Assembly (NCBI GenBank): GCA_964526295.1
Contig: CAZGKW010000004.1
Span: 1-64,000 of the forward strand
Origin: CAZGKW01 sp964526295
GTDB lineage: Bacteria > Planctomycetota > Phycisphaerae > FEN-1346
Length of the DNA: 64,000 nucleotides
Direction: 5' to 3'
Below are positions 6,921-15,358 of the stretch, in pieces. The notes beneath the pieces are model-generated. The model did no database searches. It was not told the origin of the DNA and worked only from the letters and a program-made list of their open reading frames with translations. The translations under genes were made by a program, and so were the position numbers. Numbering within the stretch: position 1 is the first letter of the stretch; the number at the start of each line of letters is the position of its first letter.

Positions 6921-8099
6921 ATGATCCGCTCGAAGCGGTGGACGATCCTGGCGGCCGCGGTCGCGTCGCTGATCGTGCTCGGCGGTGTGGGCCGGGGTTC
7001 GTACATCGAGGAGGAGTTCGAGGGGCCGAGGCAGGTCATCCCCGTGCCGCCTGGCCCACCGAGGCCTCCCCCAAGGCCCCCTCGTTACCCCCCTCGTGCC
7101 CCCCATCACGTGCCCGAGCTGGCCTCCTACCTGGACCGTCTGGAGGTCGGCACGCCGGTCCACTACCGGCACCTGGCGGTCTTCCCCGTCCTGCTCCGCG
7201 GCCCCGAGCTGACGGGCCGGTGGCTGACGATGGACCAGGCCCTGGCCCGCGGCGTCCTCAGCATCACCGAAAAGGCCGGCGGCGGCAGCGTGCCCCACGT
7301 CGTCGTCGAGAACCGCAGCCGCCGCGACCACATCTTCATTTTGGGCGGCGAACTCCTCTCCGGAGGCAAGCAGACCCGCACCGTCCGCCACGACCTCGTC
7401 CTGGCCCCCGGCCAGCGGGTCGAGGTCGACGTCTACTGCGTTGAGGCCCATCGCTGGAGCGGCGGCGAGCGGTTCTCCGAAAGCGGGGTCCTGGTCCCCC
7501 AGTCGATCCAGAAGGAGCTCCGCAAGGGCACCGACCAGGGCGCGGTCTGGCGCGAAGTGGAACGCAGCAACCGGGCCCTCGGCACCGAGAGCGAGACGGG
7601 CAGCCTGGAGGCGGGCCTGAAGTCGAAGCGCGTCCAGGACGAGCTGGCCGCCTGCCGGCGGGCCATCTGCCCCGGCGTGTCGCGCCGGGCGGTGGGATTC
7701 GTCTTCGCGTGGGGCCACGAGGTCCTCGGGGCGGAGCTCTTCGGCCGGTCGGACCTCGCCCAGGCCCTTCTGCCGAAGCTCGTCGACGCCTACGCGGTCG
7801 ACGTGGTCGTCCAGCGCCACCATCGCGACCGGGTCGAGCCGCATCCCGAGCAGGGCATCGCCGAGGCGTTCCTCGATCGCATCTACCGGGCCGGCAGCTA
7901 CCGGACGAGCACGGCCGGGGCGGGCACGGGCATCGGGACCCGGGGCCACGGCCTGGTGGGGATCGGCGTGAGCCTGGTCGGCGAGGTGGTCCATTACGGG
8001 TGCCAGCCGGAGGTGCGGCTCGTGCCGGTCCCCGAGCCGTACCCGCCGGCGCCGCGGCCGCTGCCTCCGCGCCGCGGCGCCCGGCCTCACGTGGAATAG
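6921..8099 (+). CDS. Secreted ARPP-1-like domain protein
   Basis: A 392-residue protein whose N-terminus (MIRSKRWTILAAAVASLIVL) looks like a signal peptide, followed by a proline-rich linker at about residues 40-62. The core resembles the ARPP-1 domain, an uncharacterised family: a segment like FPVLLRGPELTGRWLTMDQA and then FILGGELLSGGKQTRTVRHD, APGQRVEVDVYCVEAHRW. The biochemical role of this domain is not established. I chose the ATG at 6921 because it starts the signal peptide and follows GGAGGTGG; an upstream ATG at 6879 would bury the signal. It is the first of three secreted-protein genes in tandem, followed 19 bases later by the next. The C-terminus is again Pro/Arg-rich. Confidence 0.7.
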   Translation: MIRSKRWTILAAAVASLIVLGGVGRGSYIEEEFEGPRQVIPVPPGPPRPPPRPPRYPPRAPHHVPELASYLDRLEVGTPVHYRHLAVFPVLLRGPELTGRWLTMDQALARGVLSITEKAGGGSVPHVVVENRSRRDHIFILGGELLSGGKQTRTVRHDLVLAPGQRVEVDVYCVEAHRWSGGERFSESGVLVPQSIQKELRKGTDQGAVWREVERSNRALGTESETGSLEAGLKSKRVQDELAACRRAICPGVSRRAVGFVFAWGHEVLGAELFGRSDLAQALLPKLVDAYAVDVVVQRHHRDRVEPHPEQGIAEAFLDRIYRAGSYRTSTAGAGTGIGTRGHGLVGIGVSLVGEVVHYGCQPEVRLVPVPEPYPPAPRPLPPRRGARPHVE

Positions 8100-8118
8100 G
8101 AAGCAAGGAGGGCAGACG

Positions 8119-9387
8119 ATGACGCGGACCGGCTTGCTGGTGCTGACGACGTTAGTAGCGGCTCTAGGGGTCGCAGTATGGCCCGCGGGCCCGGCGTCGG
8201 CGGAATCCGTCGCGCCCGGTACCTACCGTGGAACGTATCGCGTCGACCGGTGGGGCCAGCGGCGCTTCGGGTTCCTGTTTGTGTCGCCGAAGCTCCACGG
8301 CAGGCTCAAGCCTTTTGCCGGCGCGCCGCTCGCCATCAAGGCCACCAGGATCTACCAGCCCCTGAACCCCAGCGGCGCGATGGTGACGAAGATCGGCGGC
8401 ATCGAGAAGCTGCAAAGCCCTCTCGCAATGTCGATCGCGTGGCAGGAGCCGAAGGCGGGGCCGACCGAGGCACTTCGGCGGGTTGCGGCCGGAGGCCGCG
8501 TGAAGCTCCGCGTCAAGGCGACGAACCGGTCGGGGGAGCGGCAGCCGCTGGGGAAGGCCGAAATATACCTCGTCTTTCACTTCCATCACCCCTCCGGGGC
8601 CGGCACGGCCGACCCCATGGGATACTGGTCGATGCACAACAGCCTGTGGGACGTCCAGGAGATCGCCGGAGGCCGGACGTTCAGCGTCTGCGAGGAGACG
8701 GCGGACCTTGTGCCGCCCGACCAGGCGCTCGACGCGAGGAGCCTGCGTGCCTCGTCGCCGCAACGGCATTCGCCGGCCGCGCCCTCCCTCGCGCCGGGCG
8801 AGTCCCACGCGTGGACCGTGACGGTGACGAACCTTCCGGCGAACGAGTTCGAGTTGACCGCCGTCCATTCGCACTACGACCGGGCGGCGGAGGCGTACGT
8901 CCGCGGCGTCTCGAACGTCCTGCGCCTCGACGCCCTTGCGGAGGAGCCACTTCGGTGGCAGGGCCTGGAGGCGAACCTCAAAGCCACAAGGGCGAGCGGA
9001 AAAGCCCCCGGTCCCGAGCTGGAAATCCGCCTGACCAACCGGGGCGAACGGCCCCTGCGGTTCGCCCTGGAGGAGGCCGGAGGCGCCCTCGACTGGTCCC
9101 GCGCGCTCTTGTGCTACGACCGGCCGGGGACCTTCCTGCCGGTGACCGCCCCGAAGGGCGAGTGGGGCTCCCGCCAGGTCCGGCTCGAGCCGGGCGAGGC
9201 TTTCGAGGCCACGGTTGATGCGCCGAAGGGGACGGCCCTTGCGCGGCTGGCGTTCTACCACCGCGTGGTCATTCAGGACGCGAGGCCGGGCGAACGGGCG
9301 CTCGGCAACGGGTATGTCTTTTCGCCGCACGTGAAACTCACCCCCGGCGCGGGGGCAACGCACAAGAAGGAAAGGAATCGCCGATGA
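8119..9387 (+). CDS. Secreted protein of unknown function
   Basis: I do not recognise this 422-residue protein. It has a clear signal peptide (residues 1-28, ending PAGPASAES). The body appears beta-rich and contains two regions that read like CARDB/DUF11-type beta-sandwich segments: KLRVKATNRSGERQPLGKAE near 135 and LEIRLTNRGERPLRFALEEA near 300. The central histidine-rich block HFHHPSGAGTADPMGYWSMH could bind metal. Its start follows a GGAGGG ribosome site and its stop overlaps the start of the VIT-VWA gene by four bases (ATGA), indicating translational coupling. Genomic context suggests an extracellular or periplasmic role with its neighbours. Confidence 0.75.
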   Translation: MTRTGLLVLTTLVAALGVAVWPAGPASAESVAPGTYRGTYRVDRWGQRRFGFLFVSPKLHGRLKPFAGAPLAIKATRIYQPLNPSGAMVTKIGGIEKLQSPLAMSIAWQEPKAGPTEALRRVAAGGRVKLRVKATNRSGERQPLGKAEIYLVFHFHHPSGAGTADPMGYWSMHNSLWDVQEIAGGRTFSVCEETADLVPPDQALDARSLRASSPQRHSPAAPSLAPGESHAWTVTVTNLPANEFELTAVHSHYDRAAEAYVRGVSNVLRLDALAEEPLRWQGLEANLKATRASGKAPGPELEIRLTNRGERPLRFALEEAGGALDWSRALLCYDRPGTFLPVTAPKGEWGSRQVRLEPGEAFEATVDAPKGTALARLAFYHRVVIQDARPGERALGNGYVFSPHVKLTPGAGATHKKERNRR

Positions 9388-12005
9388 TTTCCAGGAACTG
9401 GATCGGGCTTCTGGCGGCGCTGGCGATCCTGGCGGCCGCCGCGGAGACGGGCCGCGCCGCCGGCATGATGGTGCCGGAGGACGAGAGCATCCCGCCGCTC
9501 GCGCTTCGGTACCTCCGGGTGGACACGACGATCGAGGACCAGGTGGCGACGACGCGGATCTCGCAGGCGTTCCAGAACTCGACCAGCCGCGACCTGGAGT
9601 GCACCTACATCTTCCCCCTGCCCGAGAGCGCGGCGATCCGCGACTTCGCCATGTACATCAACGGCAAGCGGATGAAGGGCGAGCTGCTCGAAAGGGAACG
9701 GGCCCGCCAGGTCTTCGAGGAGATCGTCCGGCGGGTCCGCGACCCGGGCCTGCTCGAGTACATCGACGGGAAGCTCCTCCGGATGCGGATCTTCCCCGTC
9801 CCGGCCAACGGCACCCAGCAGGTGGAGCTGGAGTACACGGAGCTGGTGCCGATGGACGGCGGCCTGGCCGAGTACGTCTTCCCGCTGCGGACCGGCGAGA
9901 AGGCCTCGCGGACGCTGGAGGACTTCACCGTGGCCGTCCGCATCAAGAGCGACGTGCCCATCAAGAGCGTCTACAGCCCGACCCACGAGGTGGGCGTGTC
10001 GCGGCCGACCGACCACGAGGCCGTCGCCGGCACCGAGACGCGGGCGGCCCTGCTGAACAAGGACTTCCACCTGTTCTACACGGTCAGCGAGAAGGCGTTC
10101 GGCCTCAACCTGATGACCTATCGGCCCGACCCGAAGCAGCCGGGGATGTTCCTGATGCTCCTCAGCCCGAAGAGCGAAATCAACGCCGACCAGCGCGTGC
10201 CGCGCGACCTGGCGTTCGTCCTCGACACGTCCGGCTCGATGAAGGGCGAAAAGATCGAGCAGGCCCGCAAGGCCCTCAAGTTCTGCCTCGACAAGCTCGA
10301 CCGCCGGGACCGGTTCGCCATCGTCCAGTACTCGACGGGGGCCGAGGTCTTCCCGGGGCCGGGCCGATGGGCGGAGGTCGACAAGAAGACCCTCGCCCGG
10401 GCCCACGAGTGGATCGACGGATTCGAGGCCGCCGGCGGCACGAACATCGGCGAGGCCCTCGACCGGGCCCTGGAGCTTTCTGCCGACCCGGACCGCCCGG
10501 CGACCGTCCTCTTTCTGACGGACGGGCGGCCCACGGTCAACATCACCGACGTCGAGGCACTCGCGAAGAAGGTCGAGGAGAACAACCGGCGGAACCTCCG
10601 CCTCTTCGCCTTCGGCGTCGGCGACGACGTCAACACGAAGCTCCTCGACCGCATGAGCGGCGATACGGGCGGCCTGACCGAGTACATCGGGCCGAGCCAG
10701 CCCATCGACGGCAAGGTGACGCGCCTGTTCAGCAAGATGAGCCACCCGGTCCTTACGAACCTCGAGATCGAGGTGCCCGGCGTCAAGGTGACCGAGATGT
10801 ACCCGAAGGAGCTGCCGGACCTCTTCCGCGGGTCGCAGATCGTGCTGGTCGGCTCGTACACGGGCCAGGGCGACTCGGTCATCCGCCTCAAGGGCAAGGT
10901 CGGCAAGCAGCGCGAGGAGCTGGTCTACGAGGGGACGTTCCCCGCCCGGACGGTGGACCGGTCGTTCATCGCCCCGCTGCACGCCCACCGCAAGATCGGC
11001 TACCTGCTCGACCAGGTCCGCCTCCACGGCGAAAACAGCGAGCTGCGGGACGAGGTGGTGCGGCTGAGCCTGGCCTACGGCATCGAGACGCCCTACACGA
11101 GCTACCTCGTCCTGGAGAGCGAGGCCCAGTACAAGCAGTACGGCATCGCGAGGAATGCCGCCCGCTCGCCCATGTCCGCGACGGACACCTACGACCTGGG
11201 CCTGGAGAGCAGGGCCGGCGGGCGCCCGACCGGCGGCCGAGGCGCGGGCGGACCGCACATGGCGCCCCGGCCGGCTCCGACGGCCGCACCCGAGGACATC
11301 GCCCAGCGGCGATCCGAAGCGCTCAAACAGGCGTACGGCAATCGGAGCGAATCCGGGCCGGCCACCGACGACGACGTGTCCGGGCCCGCCCGCCGGACCC
11401 AGGGCGAACCGCCGCCCGCCTACGTCCCCGCGCCGGCCGAGCCGGGCGAGTCCGGAGCCAAGGGCGACTGGAACCACGGCAGGGGCGAGGGCAACGGGGC
11501 CTTCGCGCACAAGAACGGCCCCAGCCGGGAAAGCAGCGGCCTGCGGGCGAAGGAAAAGGACCTCCGCGAGGCCGAGACCGGCAAGGACGCCGTCCGCATC
11601 GCCACCGCCATCAGCCGCATGCGGAAGACCGAACGGCTGGACGGCAAGCTGGCCGCCCAGACGGTCGTCCAGGAACGCGGCGGGAAGCGGATGGTCCGGT
11701 ACCGCGGCGTGTGGGTCGACGAGGCCTTCGAAGGCACCGAGGAGCTGGTGAAGGTCAAGTGGGGCTCTCCAGGGTACTTCAAGCTGGTCCGCGAGCGGCC
11801 GGAGATGAAGGAGGTCCTGGCCCTCGGCGAGTGGGTCGTGGTCGTGACCGCCCGGGGCAAGGCCTTGGTCATCGACACGAAGGAGGGCGCCGAGGTGCTG
11901 GCCGACGAGGCCCTGAAGGCCCTGTTCGAGCCGGCGGTAAAGAGGGCCCCCGACGCCTCGAAGGAGGAGGTCCGGGAGGGCGTCGAGGAGAAGCCGAAGG
12001 GCTGA
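9384..12005 (+). CDS. VIT and VWA domain-containing secreted protein
   Basis: An 873-residue inter-alpha-trypsin-inhibitor-like protein. A signal peptide (residues 1-26) is followed by a VIT domain (about 40-170, with CTYIFPLPESAAIRDFAMYI and GELLERERARQVFEEI). A VWA domain covers about 270-440, with the MIDAS motif DTSGSMKGEK, the second-loop GGTNIGEALDRA and LFLTDGRP. Metal-dependent adhesion is the usual role of such domains. Residues ~600-740 are a low-complexity G/P/R-rich linker, and the last ~120 residues form an unrecognised domain containing RMVRYRGVWVDEAFEG. The gene overlaps its upstream neighbour by ATGA. Similar proteins are common in Planctomycetota. The substrate or partner is unknown. 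Confidence 0.9.
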   Translation: MISRNWIGLLAALAILAAAAETGRAAGMMVPEDESIPPLALRYLRVDTTIEDQVATTRISQAFQNSTSRDLECTYIFPLPESAAIRDFAMYINGKRMKGELLERERARQVFEEIVRRVRDPGLLEYIDGKLLRMRIFPVPANGTQQVELEYTELVPMDGGLAEYVFPLRTGEKASRTLEDFTVAVRIKSDVPIKSVYSPTHEVGVSRPTDHEAVAGTETRAALLNKDFHLFYTVSEKAFGLNLMTYRPDPKQPGMFLMLLSPKSEINADQRVPRDLAFVLDTSGSMKGEKIEQARKALKFCLDKLDRRDRFAIVQYSTGAEVFPGPGRWAEVDKKTLARAHEWIDGFEAAGGTNIGEALDRALELSADPDRPATVLFLTDGRPTVNITDVEALAKKVEENNRRNLRLFAFGVGDDVNTKLLDRMSGDTGGLTEYIGPSQPIDGKVTRLFSKMSHPVLTNLEIEVPGVKVTEMYPKELPDLFRGSQIVLVGSYTGQGDSVIRLKGKVGKQREELVYEGTFPARTVDRSFIAPLHAHRKIGYLLDQVRLHGENSELRDEVVRLSLAYGIETPYTSYLVLESEAQYKQYGIARNAARSPMSATDTYDLGLESRAGGRPTGGRGAGGPHMAPRPAPTAAPEDIAQRRSEALKQAYGNRSESGPATDDDVSGPARRTQGEPPPAYVPAPAEPGESGAKGDWNHGRGEGNGAFAHKNGPSRESSGLRAKEKDLREAETGKDAVRIATAISRMRKTERLDGKLAAQTVVQERGGKRMVRYRGVWVDEAFEGTEELVKVKWGSPGYFKLVRERPEMKEVLALGEWVVVVTARGKALVIDTKEGAEVLADEALKALFEPAVKRAPDASKEEVREGVEEKPKG

Positions 12006-12014
12006 CGGCCGGCT

Positions 12015-12035
12015 GAGCCGCCGGATGGGCGGCTC
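12015..12035 (+). terminator. Hairpin after the VIT-VWA gene, terminator-like
   Basis: An 8-base perfect stem GAGCCGCC/GGCGGCTC with a 5-base loop lies 10 bases after the stop codon. There is no T tract, so it may be an RNA-stabilising hairpin rather than an intrinsic terminator. Confidence 0.35.
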
Positions 12036-12136
12036 GGGATCCCGAAGTTGATGGACCGCGCGGCGGGCGAGCTCGCCTGCGGCGCGTCGCGCGAGAGGGT
12101 GGCAAGGGCCCCCCCTGCGGGGCCGGTGCCGGGGCG

Positions 12137-12165
12137 TTGCTGCGGACCCACCGACCTCCTATAAT
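12137..12165 (+). promoter_or_regulatory. smpB promoter giving a leaderless transcript
   Basis: TTGCTG (12137-12142), a 17-base spacer and a perfect TATAAT (12160-12165). The expected start, about 7 bases after the -10, coincides with the ATG of smpB at 12172, and no ribosome site could fit. Confidence 0.65.
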
Positions 12166-12171
12166 GCCCCC

Positions 12172-12639
12172 ATGTCGCCCGCCAAGAGCCCCCGGATCCG
12201 CAACAAGAAGGCCCGGTTCAAGTACCACGTCGAGGAGACCATCGAGGCGGGGCTGGCCCTGGAGGGGTCGGAAGTGAAGGCCCTCCGGGAGGGCAAGTGC
12301 AACATCGACGAGGCGTTCGCCCGGGTCCACGGCGGCGAGGTCTCGCTCTACAACATGCATATCGGGCCGTACGCCCAGGCGGGCCAGTTCGGTCACGACA
12401 CCCGCCGGCCCCGCAAGCTCCTCCTCCATCGCCGCGAGATCGACCGGTTCCTGGGCCGGGCCGTCGAGAAGGGCATGACGCTGGTGCCCCTGGCGGTCTA
12501 CTTCAAGCGGGGCTGGGCGAAGGTCCAGCTCGCCGTGGCCCGGGGCAAGCGGGAGTTCGACAAGCGGGAAGACCTCAAGAAGCGGGACCACGAGCGCCAG
12601 ATCGAACGCGAGATGGCCCGGCGCTATCGCAACCGGTGA
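12172..12639 (+). CDS. smpB: SsrA-binding protein SmpB
   Basis: SmpB binds tmRNA and delivers it to stalled ribosomes for trans-translation. The 155-residue protein is full length for the family. It carries KARFKYHVEETIEAGLALEG, GSEVKALREGKCNIDEAFA and the C-terminal KREFDKREDLKKRDHERQIE followed by a basic tail (RRYRNR) that enters the ribosome's mRNA channel. The start codon lies only six bases beyond a perfect TATAAT, so the mRNA is probably leaderless. No tmRNA gene was found in the window. A REP/MITE-like inverted repeat starts at the base immediately after its stop codon. Confidence 0.97.
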   Translation: MSPAKSPRIRNKKARFKYHVEETIEAGLALEGSEVKALREGKCNIDEAFARVHGGEVSLYNMHIGPYAQAGQFGHDTRRPRKLLLHRREIDRFLGRAVEKGMTLVPLAVYFKRGWAKVQLAVARGKREFDKREDLKKRDHERQIEREMARRYRNR

Positions 12640-12726
12640 GTTTCGCGGACAGGATACGTAATTCCCCAGGGCGTCGCCCCCGAGCCCGCGACCCCGCGCA
12701 GGAGGTGGGTATCCTGTCCCCGAAAC
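12640..12726. repeat. REP/MITE-like inverted repeat after smpB
   Basis: GTTTCGCGGACAGGATAC (12640-12657) and GTATCCTGTCCCCGAAAC (12709-12726) are complementary at 17 of 18 positions and enclose 51 bases that contain GGGCG/CGCCC hairpins. The GGGGACAGGATAC core resembles palindromes associated with IS200-like REP-associated (RAYT) transposases. No transposase is present here. Confidence 0.6.
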
Positions 12727-12792
12727 CGGCGGGCCGACCGAGGCGGCAACGGGTCAAGTCGCCGGCCCGGCGGTGCCGATTGTTGTAGTGCC

Positions 12793-15057
12793 ATGACCAC
12801 ACTGACCATGCCGGATACCGACTCTCAAACCGATCGCCCGCCGCTGGAGACGCCCTACGTCTGCGTGGCCCTGCCGATCGGCCTGGACCAGACGTTCACC
12901 TACGCCGTCCCGGAGGCCCTTCGGGGGGCCCTGTGGGCCGGGCAGCGGGTCCGCGTGCCGTTCGGCCGGGGCAAGTCGAAGCGCGTCGGATGGGTCGTCG
13001 CGGGCCAGGACGAGACGGACCTGAAGAACGTCAAGGACGTCATCGAGCCGGTCGACCCCGAGCCCTTGCTGTCGCAGGACCTGCTGGACCTGGCCTTCTG
13101 GATGGCCCGCTACTACGTCACCCCCATCGGGAAGGTTTTCGAGGCGATCCTGCCGGCCGGCGTCAAGAAGCGGACCGGCTTCAACACGGTCCAGCTCGTG
13201 GTCCGGACCGAGAAGCCCGAGGCGGAGGTCGAGCGGATCCTGTCGAAGCAGCGGCGGGTCCTCGACCGGCTGGCTGAGGCCGAGGGCCCCCTGGCGCCGC
13301 GGGAGCTGGCCCGCCAGGCCGGGTGCACCGTCGCGGTCATCAAGACGCTCGAGAAGAAGGGCCTCGTGCGGATCGAGACGCGGGAGGTGGACGAGTTTGC
13401 CCGCGACCGGTTCATCCAGCTCGACGAGTCGCGGAAGGTCCACCTGACCGCCGAGCAGCAGATCGCCCTCCAGCGCGTCAAGGGCCGGCTCGCCGCCGAC
13501 GCCTTCGGCGTGGTCGTGCTGAACGGCGTCACGGGCTCCGGCAAGACCGAGATTTACCTGCGTGCGATCGCCGAGGTGGTCGACGCGGGCCGCCAGGCGG
13601 TCGTCCTGGTGCCCGAGATCGCCCTGACGCCCCAGACCATCCACCGATTCCGCCAGCGGTTCGCCAACGTGGCCGTGCTTCACTCGGACATGTCGGACGG
13701 CCAGCGTCACCGCCAGTGGCGCGACATCCAGGACGGCCGGGCCGACGTCGTCATCGGGACGCAGACCGCCGTATTCGCCCCGGTGCCGGACCTCGGCCTC
13801 ATCGTCCTGGACGAGGAGCACGAGAACTCGTTCAAGGCCCTGAAAGGGCCCTACTATCACGCCCGTGACGCGGCCGTCATGCGGGCCAGCCTCACGGGCG
13901 TCCCCGTCGTCCTCGGGTCGGCCACGCCGAGCCTCGAGTCCTACTACAACTGCCGCCACCTCGACCACTACCAGGAGGCCCGGCTGACGCGGCGGGTCGG
14001 CGGGCGCGAGATGCCCCCCGTACACATCGTCGACATGCGGGCCGAGGCCGCCGAGCGGAAAGGGTACCATGTCCTGTCAGGGCCGCTGGAGGACGCTGTC
14101 CGCGGGGCCTGGCGAAGGCAGGAGCAGACGATCCTGTTTCTCAACCGCCGGGGGTGGGCGACGTACCTCTTCTGCGTCCGGTGCGGCTTCTCCCTGAGGT
14201 GCCCGGACTGCGACGTGGGCATGACCTGGCACGCCAAGCCCGGCTACGCCCAGTGCCATTATTGCGGCAAGAAGGCCGACCCGCCCGAGAAGTGCCCCGC
14301 CTGCGGGTCGGAGGCCCTGAACTACTGGGGGTCCGGGACGCAGCGGGTCGAAGAGGAAATCCTGGAGAAGTTCGCCGAGATTCGCGTCGGCCGCATGGAC
14401 AGCGACACCACCCGCCGCCGGGGCAGCCACGAGAGCATCCTGGCGGCGCTTCGCGAGGGGGAGGTTGACGTGCTGCTCGGGACGCAGATGGTCGCCAAAG
14501 GGCTCGACTTCCCCAACGTGACGGTCGTCGGGGTCATCAACGCCGACACGGCCCTCAGCCTGCCCGACTTCCGGGCCAACGAACGGACGTTCCAGCTCGT
14601 GATGCAGGTTGCCGGCCGGGCCGGACGGGGGCCGAAGGGCGGCGAGGTCTTCATCCAGACCTTCCAGCCGGACCACCTGGCAATCCGCCTGGCCGCCAAG
14701 CACGACTACGAGGCGTTCGCCCAGGACGAACTCGGGGCCCGCGAGGCACGCGGTTATCCTCCTTACCGGCGGCTCGCACGGATCATCGTCCGCTCGAAGA
14801 ACCGACAGAAGGCCGCCGAAGGCATCCAGGTCGTCGCCGGACGGGTCATGGAGGCGGCCCGCATCGCCGGCATCGAAGTGCTCGGCCCGCAGCCATGCCC
14901 CATCGCGAAACGCAGCCGCTACTGGCGATTCCATCTCCTGCTCAAGGCCCGCACCGCCAAGGCCCTGATGCACCTGTGGGACCGGACCCGGGCCGACCTG
15001 ACGGCCCCGCCCGGAACGCACATGGCCATCGACGTCGACCCGCAGACGACGCTGTAG
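12793..15057 (+). CDS. priA: Primosomal protein N' (replication restart helicase PriA)
   Basis: A 754-residue 3'-5' DNA helicase that reloads the replisome at stalled forks. Order seen: an N-terminal DNA-binding region (VCVALPIGLDQTFTYAVPEA), a winged-helix part near 155-190, Walker A GVTGSGKTEIYLRAIAEV near 248, and a DEEH box (VLDEEHENSFK) near 340. A zinc-binding insertion follows with paired cysteines (CVRCGFSLRCPDC, CHYC, CPACGSEALNYWGSGTQRVE), and then helicase C-terminal motifs GTQMVAKGLDFPNVTVVGV and QVAGRAGRG. All key residues are present and the length is normal. The ATG at 12793 has no strong ribosome site. It is followed by two near-identical terminators. Confidence 0.97.
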   Translation: MTTLTMPDTDSQTDRPPLETPYVCVALPIGLDQTFTYAVPEALRGALWAGQRVRVPFGRGKSKRVGWVVAGQDETDLKNVKDVIEPVDPEPLLSQDLLDLAFWMARYYVTPIGKVFEAILPAGVKKRTGFNTVQLVVRTEKPEAEVERILSKQRRVLDRLAEAEGPLAPRELARQAGCTVAVIKTLEKKGLVRIETREVDEFARDRFIQLDESRKVHLTAEQQIALQRVKGRLAADAFGVVVLNGVTGSGKTEIYLRAIAEVVDAGRQAVVLVPEIALTPQTIHRFRQRFANVAVLHSDMSDGQRHRQWRDIQDGRADVVIGTQTAVFAPVPDLGLIVLDEEHENSFKALKGPYYHARDAAVMRASLTGVPVVLGSATPSLESYYNCRHLDHYQEARLTRRVGGREMPPVHIVDMRAEAAERKGYHVLSGPLEDAVRGAWRRQEQTILFLNRRGWATYLFCVRCGFSLRCPDCDVGMTWHAKPGYAQCHYCGKKADPPEKCPACGSEALNYWGSGTQRVEEEILEKFAEIRVGRMDSDTTRRRGSHESILAALREGEVDVLLGTQMVAKGLDFPNVTVVGVINADTALSLPDFRANERTFQLVMQVAGRAGRGPKGGEVFIQTFQPDHLAIRLAAKHDYEAFAQDELGAREARGYPPYRRLARIIVRSKNRQKAAEGIQVVAGRVMEAARIAGIEVLGPQPCPIAKRSRYWRFHLLLKARTAKALMHLWDRTRADLTAPPGTHMAIDVDPQTTL

Positions 15058-15077
15058 GCGCCGCCCCTCGGCTGCCC

Positions 15078-15104
15078 AAAAAAAAGACACTAAGTGTCTT
15101 TTTT
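15078..15104 (+). terminator. Intrinsic terminator 1 after priA (bidirectional)
   Basis: An 11-base perfect stem AAAAAAGACAC/GTGTCTTTTTT with a TAA loop. The A and T tracts make it symmetric, so it can act in both directions. Confidence 0.8.
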
Positions 15105-15140
15105 GATGCTCTAAGTCTTTGCAAGGCCACTACTTGCGCG

Positions 15141-15170
15141 CCGGAAAAAGACACTTAGTGTCTTTTTCGG
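15141..15170 (+). terminator. Intrinsic terminator 2, near-copy of the first
   Basis: An 11-base stem GAAAAAGACAC/GTGTCTTTTTC with a TTA loop, flanked by CCG/CGG. The GACAC-TWA-GTGTC core is the same as in terminator 1, about 64 bases away, indicating duplication of a mobile or selected hairpin. Confidence 0.75.
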
Positions 15171-15202
15171 CCCGCGTCAGGCCGGTCGCTCGGAGGTCCG
15201 TC

Positions 15203-15298
15203 GTGGATGACCGCTCGACGAAGCTGCTCTGGGTCGGTATCCTGTTTGCGGTGGCGTTCTGCCTCGGCCTGGCGGTCCTGGTCGTCGTGTTCTTTTAG
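15203..15298 (+). CDS. Small single-span membrane peptide (31 residues)
   Basis: A GTG start preceded by GGAGG six bases upstream opens a 31-residue peptide: a short charged head DDRSTK, then one continuous hydrophobic helix (LLWVGILFAVAFCLGLAVLV) and the end VVFF. It lies between the twin terminators and the pseudopilin-like gene, on the same strand and 60 bases before it. The family is unknown. The ribosome site and textbook membrane helix support a real gene. Confidence 0.5.
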   Translation: MDDRSTKLLWVGILFAVAFCLGLAVLVVVFF

Positions 15299-15358
15299 CC
15301 GCCGGGCGCCCGAGGCGCAGCACGTCCAGCCGCGACCTGAATGGGGAAGGAGCTGTCA

